NCBI GenBank assembly: GCA_050011155.1
Contig: JBEKJP010000033.1
Span: 18,732-82,731 of the forward strand
Direction: 5' to 3'
Source: Palsa-504 sp050011155
GTDB lineage: Bacteria > Actinomycetota > Actinomycetes > Streptosporangiales > Streptosporangiaceae
DNA: 64,000 bases
In this document: piece after piece, positions 16,387 through 23,857 of the stretch
Layout: the number at the start of each line of letters is the position of its first letter
How positions within the stretch are numbered: position 1 is the stretch's first letter
Notes under the pieces: generated by a model
Told to the model about the DNA's origin: nothing
What the model saw: only the letters and a program-made list of their open reading frames with translations
The model's database searches: none
Program-made: the position numbers and the translations under genes

Positions 16387-17688
16387 TCAGATCCAGTCCT
16401 CTTCGCGGGTGGGCATCCGGTCCGGCAGCGGCAGGAACGGTGTCTTGTTCGTGGCTGAGCAGCGGCCCCGGGCGTGGTGGTCGATCTCGGGCGCGAACAC
16501 CCGCAGTGCGCTGCGGACGAAGCGGACCGTGCCGTCCGGGTGGCTGCAGGCACCACGGCCGATGACCAGCCTCGACCAGCGTTCCAGGTCGGCCCGGACC
16601 TGCTTGCGATGCCCGGCGCCGGCCAGCTCGGCCAGGGCGGCCGCGATCCGGGGCAGGCCGTTCAGGCAGGGGCCGCACTGGCCGGCCGACTCGGCCGCCA
16701 GGTAACCGACGATCCGGGCGGTCTCGGTCAGGCCGCAGCGATCCGACGGCAGCGCGACCAGCACGCCCGCGCCCGGCGCGGCGCCGAACCGGCGCAGCGA
16801 GGCGCGGTCCAGGGTGAGCTGGGCCGCCTCCGGCAGCGGCAGCCAGGCGCCATGGTAGCCGCCGACCAGCCAGGCCCCCGCCTCCCCGGTGGGCAGCAGT
16901 GCTCGCAGCGGCACCCCGGTCGGGACCTCGTGGATCTCGGTCTTGCCTTGCTTATTTCCGGCCGGCCGGTACACGGTGGTGAGCATGCTGCCCGGCTCGG
17001 CTTCGGTGCCGACGGCGCGGAACCAGCGCGGACCATACCGCGCGATCAGCGCCAGGTGGGCCAGGGTCTCGACGTTCTGCACCAGGGTGGGCGCGCCGCC
17101 CAGGCCGCGCTCGCTGACCCGCGGCGGCTGGAAGGTGGGCAGCGCGGGGCCGCCGCCGAGGCGGTTCACCAGAGCGGTTTCCTGGCCGGCCAGGAACCGC
17201 GGCGGGGCCTGGGTGATGCTGACGGGCAGCAGGTCCAGGCGGCGGCTCGTCCGTTCGGCCAGCGCCCGCAGGATCTGCGGGCCGGGGGCCGCGTGGAGAT
17301 AGAGGTGCGCCTCGGTGGCGCCGGTCGCCTCGGCCGCCAGTTGCAGCCCGTCCAGGACCAGGTGCGGCGCGATCCGCAGCAGCAGTTCGTCCTTGCGGCT
17401 GGCCGGCTCGCTCTCCGCGCCGTTGGCCACGACGATCTTGCGGGCGCCCTTGGCCCGGGCGACGGCGGCCAGCTTGCGGTGCACCGGGAAGGCCGCGCCG
17501 CCCCGGCCGGTCAGGCCACTGGCTTCCACGTCTTGGATCAAGAGTCCAGCCTGCTGCCGGTACGGAACGGTACCGTATCGGGACAGGTGGGCCTGGAGGT
17601 CCTCGGGGGCACGGGGCAGCAGGCGAGGTAGCTCGGCCTGCTGCCGGGGCGCCCCCCCTGGTGCCGTCTCATTGAGCGCCGCGGTCAT
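16387..17688 (-). CDS. NuoF-like flavin/Fe-S oxidoreductase subunit
   Basis: A 433-aa relative of the complex I 51-kDa subunit. GLTGRGGAAFPVHRK (residues 59-72) is the FMN/NAD(H) glycine-rich motif, NGAESEPASRKDELL the second nucleotide motif, and an SLBB-like stretch follows. The C-terminal cluster region has CGPCLNG and GACSHPDG, three Cys rather than the usual four. It stands alone without NuoE/NuoG and is overlapped by the ferric-reductase-like gene (ATGA). A role passing electrons between NAD(P)H or the 3-Cys ferredoxin and the membrane haem protein is inference. Confidence 0.85.
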   Translation of the reverse strand: MTAALNETAPGGAPRQQAELPRLLPRAPEDLQAHLSRYGTVPYRQQAGLLIQDVEASGLTGRGGAAFPVHRKLAAVARAKGARKIVVANGAESEPASRKDELLLRIAPHLVLDGLQLAAEATGATEAHLYLHAAPGPQILRALAERTSRRLDLLPVSITQAPPRFLAGQETALVNRLGGGPALPTFQPPRVSERGLGGAPTLVQNVETLAHLALIARYGPRWFRAVGTEAEPGSMLTTVYRPAGNKQGKTEIHEVPTGVPLRALLPTGEAGAWLVGGYHGAWLPLPEAAQLTLDRASLRRFGAAPGAGVLVALPSDRCGLTETARIVGYLAAESAGQCGPCLNGLPRIAAALAELAGAGHRKQVRADLERWSRLVIGRGACSHPDGTVRFVRSALRVFAPEIDHHARGRCSATNKTPFLPLPDRMPTREEDWI

Positions 17689-18287
17689 CGAGATACCGCC
17701 TGGCGGTGCCGCTTGAGAGTGTGCTGGGCGAAGACCTCGGCGACCCGTCCGGCCCTGGGCACCTGCCGGGCGGCGTGAGCCAGCCGCCAGGTTACCGCCG
17801 TCGCGACGGCCAGGGCGCAGCCGACGGCCAGGCCGAGCAGCCAGCCCTGCTGCAGGTCCTTGCTCGCGCCGATGCCGTGCACGAAGGCGAGCGGCCAGCT
17901 GGCGTAGGCGAGCAGGTGGACGGCCCGCCAGACGATCCGGTTCAGCCGGCCGCGGAGCAGGCTGGTCACGATCATGGCGACCATCAGGTCCAGCGAGATC
18001 GCGCCCAGGCCCAGCCACAGCCGCTCATACCCGGAGGCGAACGGGACCACCGCGGACAGCAGCGGGATGTGCACGTAAGAGTCGAGTACCGCGGTCAGGA
18101 TGTGCACGGCGATGAACGCCACGGACAGCAGCGACAGGTTGCGGTGGAGATCGGTCACGGCGAACCTCGGCAGCCCGGGCAGCCGGCCCTGCCGGTTCAC
18201 CAGGATGCCGAGCACCAGGACGGCGGTCAGCAGCAGCAGCGAGACGATCCCCGTCGCGCGGCTGGCGTACCAGAACGCGGTATTCAT
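17685..18287 (-). CDS. Ferric-reductase-like transmembrane cytochrome b
   Basis: A 200-aa integral membrane protein with five to six helices. His48 and His62 in one helical region and His124 and His137 in another are spaced to hold two b haems across the membrane, as in the FRE/MsrQ/NOX superfamily. It lacks the C-terminal FAD/NAD domain of true ferric reductases, so electrons must come from a partner, plausibly the overlapping NuoF-like protein and ferredoxin. ApbE lies just upstream with a 9-bp gap. The terminal acceptor outside the cell is unknown. Confidence 0.88.
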   Translation of the reverse strand: MNTAFWYASRATGIVSLLLLTAVLVLGILVNRQGRLPGLPRFAVTDLHRNLSLLSVAFIAVHILTAVLDSYVHIPLLSAVVPFASGYERLWLGLGAISLDLMVAMIVTSLLRGRLNRIVWRAVHLLAYASWPLAFVHGIGASKDLQQGWLLGLAVGCALAVATAVTWRLAHAARQVPRAGRVAEVFAQHTLKRHRQAVSR

Positions 18288-18296
18288 CAGGCCCCT

Positions 18297-19292
18297 CTAG
18301 TTTTCTTTGTTTTCCGATTCAGCGGGCCAGCCGGCCACGGTGAAGACCACGCCGGTCGCGTCGACCAGGCGGGCGGGCAGGCCCAGGTGGGCCAGCCAGC
18401 CGAGCGCGCGGCGGCCCCGGATGACCGCGGCGGTGCTGGCCGCGTTGGCGTCGGCACAGCTCCCGGCGGCGACCGAGACGGTGCGCCAGACGGGTTCGGC
18501 GGGCAGGCCGGTGCGCGGGTCCAGGATGTGGTGCAGCACGTCGCCGCCGCGCCGCCAGCGGCGGGCCGTGGTGCTCGAGGTGGCCAGGCCGCCGTCGCGG
18601 ATGGCGATCTGCGCGTAGGGGCCGGCGGGCGGGTCCTCCGGTGCGCCGGTCACGTCCTGGACCCGGACCCGCCATCCTGTGCTCGGGGCCGGGCCGGCGA
18701 CGGCGATGTCGCCGCCCAGGCTGACCAGGACGCCACCGCCGGTGCGGGCCGCGATCCGGGCGGCGGAGCGATCCGCGGCCCAGGCCTTGGCGGTCGCGCC
18801 TAGGTCGAGCCGGACCCCGGCGGGCATGCTCAGGGTTCGGCCGTCCAGCCGGACCTGGCGCCAGCCCGGGACGCTCCTGACCGTGAGCTTGATACCCGGG
18901 CCGGTGGCCTTGACCTGCGCGAAGTCGCGGTCATAGCCGACCGCGGACATGGCCGCGCCGACGGTCGGATCGACGTCGCCATCGGTCAGCCGGGCCGCGC
19001 GCAGGGCCAGCGCGATGGCCTCGGCCAGGAGCGGGCTGACCTGCTCGAGGCGGCCGCCCTGGAGGGAGCAGATCTCGGAGTCGGGGCGGAACCGGCTGCA
19101 GGCGGCGTCCACGTCGGCCAGGTCGGCGGTGAGGAGCTGGCGGGCCTGGTCGATGCGGGAAGGTTCGGTCACCAGGAGGTGGACGAGCGTGCCCAGGGCG
19201 CGCCAGTTAGCGTCGGCGGGCGCAGTGCCCGGGAGGGTATCTGGGCTCGGGAGGGTATCTGGGGTAGCGTCCCCGGCGGGACGCGGCATCAC
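18297..19292 (-). CDS. apbE: ApbE-type FAD:protein FMN transferase
   Basis: Attaches FMN covalently to a Thr/Ser of exported redox proteins. Visible motifs are CSRFRPDSEICSLQGG, LDLGATAKAWAADRSA, VSLGGDIAV, LHHILDPRTGLP, and the metal site in AAGSCADANAAST. No clear signal peptide or lipobox is present. GTG 19292 gives a GTGA overlap with the upstream Ser-rich gene; ATG 19289 is an alternative one codon later. An 18-bp near-duplicate at 19231-19263 doubles PDTLPS in the N-terminus. Its usual client, an FMN-binding-domain protein, is not encoded here. Confidence 0.9.
   Translation of the reverse strand: MMPRPAGDATPDTLPSPDTLPGTAPADANWRALGTLVHLLVTEPSRIDQARQLLTADLADVDAACSRFRPDSEICSLQGGRLEQVSPLLAEAIALALRAARLTDGDVDPTVGAAMSAVGYDRDFAQVKATGPGIKLTVRSVPGWRQVRLDGRTLSMPAGVRLDLGATAKAWAADRSAARIAARTGGGVLVSLGGDIAVAGPAPSTGWRVRVQDVTGAPEDPPAGPYAQIAIRDGGLATSSTTARRWRRGGDVLHHILDPRTGLPAEPVWRTVSVAAGSCADANAASTAAVIRGRRALGWLAHLGLPARLVDATGVVFTVAGWPAESENKEN
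19231..19263. repeat. 18-bp tandem duplication in apbE N-terminus
   Basis: The 15-base string gggagggtatctggg occurs at 19231-19245 and again at 19249-19263, an 18-bp period in frame with apbE, giving PDTLPSPDTLP. Confidence 0.85.
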
Positions 19293-19669
19293 GAGCCGCC
19301 GGAGGTGACCTGGCTGCTGCCCGAGCTCGAGGACGGCGTGGAGCCGGAGCTAAGGCCGCCGGAGTTAGAGCTCGAACTGGATCCGGTGGAGCCGGAGTTC
19401 GAGCTGGAACCGGTGGAACCGCTGGAAGTAGAGCCAGTGGAGCCAGTGGAACTGGAGCCGGAGCTGGTCGAGGTAGAACCGGTGGAGGTGGAGCCGGTGG
19501 AGGTGGACGCACTGGCGGTGTGCGTGGATCCGGGCAGGACCAGGGCCACCACGCCGGCCGCGGCCACGCTGGCCACGGTGATCGCGGTGGTGGCGGACTT
19601 GACCTTGGCCCGGCCGCGTTCCCTGGCCGCGATAGCCTGGTGGATTCCGTTATGGTCTTTGCTGCTCAT
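19289..19669 (-). CDS. Membrane-anchored Ser/Thr/Gly-rich protein
   Basis: A 126-aa protein of unknown function heading the redox operon. It has a basic N-terminus (AARERGRAKVKS), one hydrophobic segment (AITVASVAAAGVVALVLPG, residues about 32-50), then some 75 residues almost wholly of Ser, Gly and Thr, ending QVTSGGS. ATG 19669 (MSSKDHNG) was chosen; ATG 19678 adds three residues. ApbE clients in actinobacteria often have this anchor-plus-linker layout followed by an FMN-binding domain; that domain is absent here. It may be a linker protein, a truncated client, or an acceptor of a new kind. Confidence 0.75.
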   Translation of the reverse strand: MSSKDHNGIHQAIAARERGRAKVKSATTAITVASVAAAGVVALVLPGSTHTASASTSTGSTSTGSTSTSSGSSSTGSTGSTSSGSTGSSSNSGSTGSSSSSNSGGLSSGSTPSSSSGSSQVTSGGS

Positions 19670-19845
19670 GTATCCCATTCTGGGTTCGCGTACTCGGAAC
19701 TCCCTGCGCGAACCTTCTCGGTAGCCTCTGAACTTCGAGCCTGTGAACTTCGTGGCTCGTCGTCGCCCTCGCCAACCGAGGCTAGCCAGGCAACATGAAG
19801 GACACCTGAAGCCAGGCGAGGCACAGTGCGCCGAGGCGCCTTGCG

Positions 19846-20115
19846 TTATATGACATATCTGGTTGGCTCGGTGGTGTAATGGCGGCCGGACGGGGTGGTC
19901 CAGCGGAAGGTCCCGTCGGGGAGCTGGTCGACCTTCCACCTGGGGTGCTGTTTGACCCGGTGGTCGTGGCGGCACTTCGGGCCGGCGTACCGGTGGTCGC
20001 AGTTTTCGGTGGTGAGGGGGTCTATCTCGATGATCAGGTCGGGGCCGTCGCCGGGGGTGCGCAGGAGCCAGGTGCCGTAGCCGCCGGGTGGCCCGTCGCG
20101 GCTGGTGCGGGTGAA
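19846..20115 (-). pseudogene. HNH endonuclease (DUF222/13E12 type) C-terminal remnant
   Basis: The minus strand reads FTRTSRDGPPGGYGTWLLRT, then CDHRYAGPKCRHDHRVKQHP and LPDGTFRWTTPSGRHYTTEP before TAA at 19846. That is the C-terminal HNH nuclease end of the mobile DUF222/13E12 repeat family, with both Cys pairs of the zinc knuckle. The N-terminal DUF222 domain is missing: the frame passes into unrelated sequence near 20115. No start codon serves it. It is a decayed mobile-gene fragment. Confidence 0.8.
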
Positions 20116-20290
20116 GGAGAACCCACAGTCCGCGGCTGTCCGCCGGGGCCAGCTTCAGCGCCAGCCAGGCGATCGCCACCGCGCTCATCCCGTCGCCCAG
20201 GGCGGAGGCGGCCGCTCCGGGCAGGACGCGGCGGAACACCGGGTGGACGAGGGCCGGGTAATAAGGCGACGCGCGGATTCGTTCGTTCAT
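20116..20290 (-). pseudogene. MFS transporter N-terminal fragment
   Basis: From ATG 20290 the frame gives MNERIRASPYYPALVHPVFR, then RVLPGAAASALGDGMSAVAI and AWLALKLAPADSRGLWV. This is a typical first helix and loop of a major facilitator protein. MFS sequence stops after about 58 residues, where the frame runs into the antisense of the HNH remnant. The rest of the transporter is gone, so this is a truncated gene joined to a second broken gene. Confidence 0.7.
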
Positions 20291-20330
20291 TCTGAGCACT
20301 TTTCGATGATGCACCCGTGGAGGTTGGCCA

Positions 20331-21083
20331 GTGCGCGAGCGACTGGAGGAGGAAGGGCGGCGGGCGCGGGAGCGGGTGGCGGCGCTGGAGCGGGAGTTCG
20401 CCGGGCTGGCCGAGGCGGCCAGCGCGGCCGGGACCGACGACGAGCACGACCCGGAGGGGGCGACGCTGGCCTTCGAGCGGCAGCACGCCGCCGCCCTGCT
20501 CGCGGCGGCGCGCGAGCAGGTGGCGGCGGTGGACGCGGCGCTGGCCCGGCTGGCGGCCGGGAGCTACGGGGTGTGCGAACGGTGCGGGCAACCCATTGGG
20601 AACGAACGTCTTGGTGCCCGCCCGGCCACCACGACCTGCATCCGGTGTGCCTTATTCAGCCCGGAGGGCGAACGCGGTGCTTGTCCTGGCGGCCCAGCCC
20701 GCGGGGGCCAGCGCGCCCGCCACCGCGATGACCAGGCCGGCCAGCGCGAGCAGGACGATCTCCCAGACGCGGTAGACGTCCAGCACCGAGGCGGGCAGCG
20801 CGGTCTGCGCGGCGTGCCCCATCACCGGCAGCACGCCGTGGTGCAGCGCGATCCCGGCCGGGATGGCGATCAGCCCCGCGACCAGCCCGGTGCCCGCCAC
20901 CGAGCAGATCACCATGGCCATGGTCTGCCGCGGGGTCATGCCGACGGCCTTGAACACGCCGAGGTCGTGCACCCGCTCCCTGATCTGGAGCACGACCGTG
21001 TTGAGGACGCCGAGCCCGGCCACCGCGGCCAGCAGCAGCATCAGCGCCCCGACCAGGCCGAGGACGGCCAGCAGCTGCGGTGA
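20331..21083 (+). CDS. DksA/TraR-type C4 zinc-finger protein, overlong tail
   Basis: The first 110 residues form a DksA/TraR-like protein: a long coiled coil (RERLEEEGRRARERVAALERE to QVAAVDAALARLAAGSYGV) and a zinc finger CERCGQP...TTTCIRCA. These proteins reach into the RNA polymerase secondary channel or act as small regulators. Homology ends at about base 20650; the frame then continues another 430 bp as a Gly/Arg-rich antisense of the convergent permease before a stop at 21083. A lost stop or nearby frameshift is likely. The start is GTG 20331, just downstream of the gene remnants. Confidence 0.65.
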   Translation: MRERLEEEGRRARERVAALEREFAGLAEAASAAGTDDEHDPEGATLAFERQHAAALLAAAREQVAAVDAALARLAAGSYGVCERCGQPIGNERLGARPATTTCIRCALFSPEGERGACPGGPARGGQRARHRDDQAGQREQDDLPDAVDVQHRGGQRGLRGVPHHRQHAVVQRDPGRDGDQPRDQPGARHRADHHGHGLPRGHADGLEHAEVVHPLPDLEHDRVEDAEPGHRGQQQHQRPDQAEDGQQLR

Positions 21084-23030
21084 GCTGCCCGAGGTGGCGT
21101 TGACCTGGTCGTTCAGGCCGAGGGTGCGGCCCAGGGCGGACGCGTAGGCGGTGGCATCGATGCCGGGCTTCAGCGCCACGTCGTACTGCGTCACAGTCAG
21201 CCCGGGGTCCAGGCGGGACAAGGCGGGCAGGCCGCCGAGGAGTTCGGGGCTGCCGCCGGCCGGGTCGAAGATCTCGCCCGCGATCCGGACCGTGAGCTGC
21301 CCGTTGGCGGAGGTCAGCGGGTAGCTGTCCCCCACCATGGTGCCGGTCGCGGTGAGGAAGGCCGTGTTGACCACGACCTGATCGGTGCCGGACGCGAACC
21401 AGTGGCCGGTGACCAGCGCGTAGCCGGTCCAGCGGGCGTCGCCGCCGAAGCCGGCCAGCCGCAGCCGGCCGGCCAGGCCGGGAACGCTGAGGTCGTCGTC
21501 GGCCTCGGCCACGTAGCGCCCGGTTCCCGGCTCGGCGTGCAGGGCGGCTACGACCACGCGCTGCTGCGCCGCCGGGCCCGGGGTGCTGGGACCGCCGGGC
21601 ACCTGGGCTCCGGGCACCTCGACCTGTACCGGCACGGCTGACGAGCGGGACAGGTCGGCCGCGACCCGGTCCAGCGAGGTGGCCAGGCCCGCGGCGAACG
21701 TCACCGCGACCACGCCGAACCCGATCGCGGCCAGGGTGACCAGGGTGCGCCCGGGACGGCCGAACGGGCTGGCCAGGCCGAGGGTGACCGGCCGCGGCAG
21801 CCGCCGCGCGACCGGGGCGCGGCCGAGCAGGCGGTGCGCCGCGTACCCGCCCGACGGGCGCGGCGCCCGCCCGGTCGCGATGGCCCGCACCGCGCTCAGC
21901 CGGGCCGCGCGCACCGCCGGCGGCAGCGCCGCCGCGCCGGTCAGGGCCAGCATGGCCAGCGGCACCGCCAGGTCCACCCAGAGCGGCACGGCCAGCGCCC
22001 CCACCCCGTACACCTGGGCGGTCTGGCCGAGCAGCGGCACCGACAGCAGGTTGCCGACGACCACGCCCGCCACGCAGCCGCCCAGTGCGGGCGTTCCCAC
22101 CTCGATCAGGTAGGCCGCCACGACCTGCCCGGGCGAGAACCCGATGGACTTCAGCACGCCGATCCGGCGGGTGCCCGCCGTCACCGCCCCGCTGACCACG
22201 TTGGCCACGATCAGCACCGACATCACCAGGCCGATCAGCCCGAACGCCACGATGAACGGCACCCACGGCGCGATCGAGCGGGTCGCGTTCAGCTTGGCGG
22301 TCAGGTAGGACTCCGCGCCGAGCAGCGCGCCGCGCGGCAGCGCGGCCCGGATCCGCGCGATGTCGGCGGTCACCTCGGCCGCCGTCCCGGCCCGGGCGAA
22401 CCGGTAGAGCAGCTGATCCGTCGCCGGGGTGTGCGGGGCCCGCAGCGTGGCCAGCTCCGCGGGCAGCACCCAGGCCTGGGCGGTGCCGGTGACCGAGACG
22501 GCCAGGCCGACCACGGTGAGCCGCGGCGAGCCGGGCGCGCCGTTCACGGTGAGCGTGGCGCCGAGCAGCGGGGCGGGACCTTGCCGGTCCCGCCCGAGCA
22601 CGATCTGATCCGGCGACGTGGGCCAGTGCCCGGAGGTGACGGTCAGGTCGTCGACCGGGCCGCCGGGCGAGCCGCGCCCGGCGATGGTCAGCTGGGTCAT
22701 CATCACGCCCTGCGGGCCGCCGCCGGGGCCGCCGGTCACGGTGATGGTCACGGCGTTGGTGGTCACGGCGAACGGGCCGGCCTGGGCGATGACGCCGGAC
22801 GGCTTGGCTGTGGCCGCCGCGGCTGACGCGCTGACCGTGGCGGTGACGTGGGCGCCCTGCTGGGCGGTGAAGGCATGATCGAAGGGCGCGTTGGAGTCCA
22901 CCAGCAGGCCGAGCGCCAGCGTGCAGGCGGCGGTGGCCGCCAGGACGACCAGGCTGATCACGACGGCCTGGACCCGGCGGCCGGACAGGCCGCTGCGCGC
23001 CGCGCGAAGGGCTGGGGAGTTAACTATCAT
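20652..23030 (-). CDS. FtsX-like ABC transporter permease (duplicated)
   Basis: A 792-aa permease with an N-terminal helix (VQAVVISLVVLAATAACTLAL), an extracytoplasmic MacB-PCD-like domain, a three-helix FtsX block around residues 260-380 (GLIGLVMSVLIVANVVSGAV), a second outer domain, and a second FtsX block (LVGALMLLLAAVAGLGVLN onward). ATG 23030 overlaps the ATPase stop (ATGA). The plus-strand NarL-type kinase and regulator genes that follow upstream are divergent and could control it. The substrate is unknown; large FtsX-like exporters often handle antimicrobial peptides or lipids. Confidence 0.9.
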   Translation of the reverse strand: MIVNSPALRAARSGLSGRRVQAVVISLVVLAATAACTLALGLLVDSNAPFDHAFTAQQGAHVTATVSASAAAATAKPSGVIAQAGPFAVTTNAVTITVTGGPGGGPQGVMMTQLTIAGRGSPGGPVDDLTVTSGHWPTSPDQIVLGRDRQGPAPLLGATLTVNGAPGSPRLTVVGLAVSVTGTAQAWVLPAELATLRAPHTPATDQLLYRFARAGTAAEVTADIARIRAALPRGALLGAESYLTAKLNATRSIAPWVPFIVAFGLIGLVMSVLIVANVVSGAVTAGTRRIGVLKSIGFSPGQVVAAYLIEVGTPALGGCVAGVVVGNLLSVPLLGQTAQVYGVGALAVPLWVDLAVPLAMLALTGAAALPPAVRAARLSAVRAIATGRAPRPSGGYAAHRLLGRAPVARRLPRPVTLGLASPFGRPGRTLVTLAAIGFGVVAVTFAAGLATSLDRVAADLSRSSAVPVQVEVPGAQVPGGPSTPGPAAQQRVVVAALHAEPGTGRYVAEADDDLSVPGLAGRLRLAGFGGDARWTGYALVTGHWFASGTDQVVVNTAFLTATGTMVGDSYPLTSANGQLTVRIAGEIFDPAGGSPELLGGLPALSRLDPGLTVTQYDVALKPGIDATAYASALGRTLGLNDQVNATSGSSPQLLAVLGLVGALMLLLAAVAGLGVLNTVVLQIRERVHDLGVFKAVGMTPRQTMAMVICSVAGTGLVAGLIAIPAGIALHHGVLPVMGHAAQTALPASVLDVYRVWEIVLLALAGLVIAVAGALAPAGWAARTSTAFALRAE

Positions 23031-23707
23031 CGCCGTGCCTCGGCAGCGACCTGGCCGTCGACGAGCTGGATCGTACGCCGGGCGTAGCGGGCGGCCAGCT
23101 CGGGGTTGTGCGTCACCACGATCAGGGTCTGGCCGGAGGCGCTGAGGTCGAGCAGCAGCTCGCCGATCTCCTCCCCGGTCGCGGTGTCGAGCGCCCCGGT
23201 CGGTTCGTCGGCCAGCAGCAGCGCGGGCCGGTTCACCAGGGCGCGGGCGATGGCCACGCGCTGGCGTTCCCCGCCGGACAGCCGGGCCGGGTAGGCGTCG
23301 GCGTGCTTCGCGATGCGCAGGGCGGCCAGCAACTCGTCGGCCCGGGCGCGGGCCTGGCCGGGCGGCAACCCGGCCAGCTGGGCGGGCAGCACGATGTTGT
23401 CCAGCACGGTCATGTCGTCGAGCAGGTTGAAGAACTGGAAGATCATGCCGACCCGCCGGCGCCGGAAGCGGGCCAGGCCGGTCTCGCTGAGCCGGTCCAC
23501 CCGCTCCCCCGCCACCACGACCTCGCCGCTGGTCGGGCGGTCGAGCCCGGCGATCAGGTTGAGCAACGTGGACTTGCCGCTCCCGGACGGCCCCATCACC
23601 GCGAGCGCCTCGCCGGGCGCCACCGCCAGGGTGACGTGGTGCACGGCCGGGGTGCCGTCGTGGTCGTAACGTTTGGTCACATCGGTCAGCTGAACGAGAT
23701 TATCCAT
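23027..23707 (-). CDS. ABC transporter ATPase (MacB/LolD type)
   Basis: A 226-aa ATPase partner of the overlapping permease. Walker A GPSGSGKST is at residues 39-47, followed by the Q-loop FQFFNL, signature LSGGERQRVAIARA, Walker B LLLADEPTGALDT and H-loop VVTHN. ATG at 23707; a 150-bp gap separates it from the divergent kinase gene and should hold both promoters. First gene of a two-gene operon. Confidence 0.93.
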   Translation of the reverse strand: MDNLVQLTDVTKRYDHDGTPAVHHVTLAVAPGEALAVMGPSGSGKSTLLNLIAGLDRPTSGEVVVAGERVDRLSETGLARFRRRRVGMIFQFFNLLDDMTVLDNIVLPAQLAGLPPGQARARADELLAALRIAKHADAYPARLSGGERQRVAIARALVNRPALLLADEPTGALDTATGEEIGELLLDLSASGQTLIVVTHNPELAARYARRTIQLVDGQVAAEARR

Positions 23708-23857
23708 GGCTGGACGGTACGAACGGGGGTGTCGCCGCCGCGTCCGCCGTCCGGGTCAATCTGGTTGCCACCGGAGGACCGCCGTCATCCCCGCGATGTA
23801 CCCGGGTTAGGCCGCGCGGGCGATGGTGGCGGGCTCGTGCGGGGCGACAATGGACAG

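Noticed and set aside
19846..20115. Functional HNH homing endonuclease or restriction enzyme
   Set aside because: Only the C-terminal part remains, with no start codon and no DUF222 domain.
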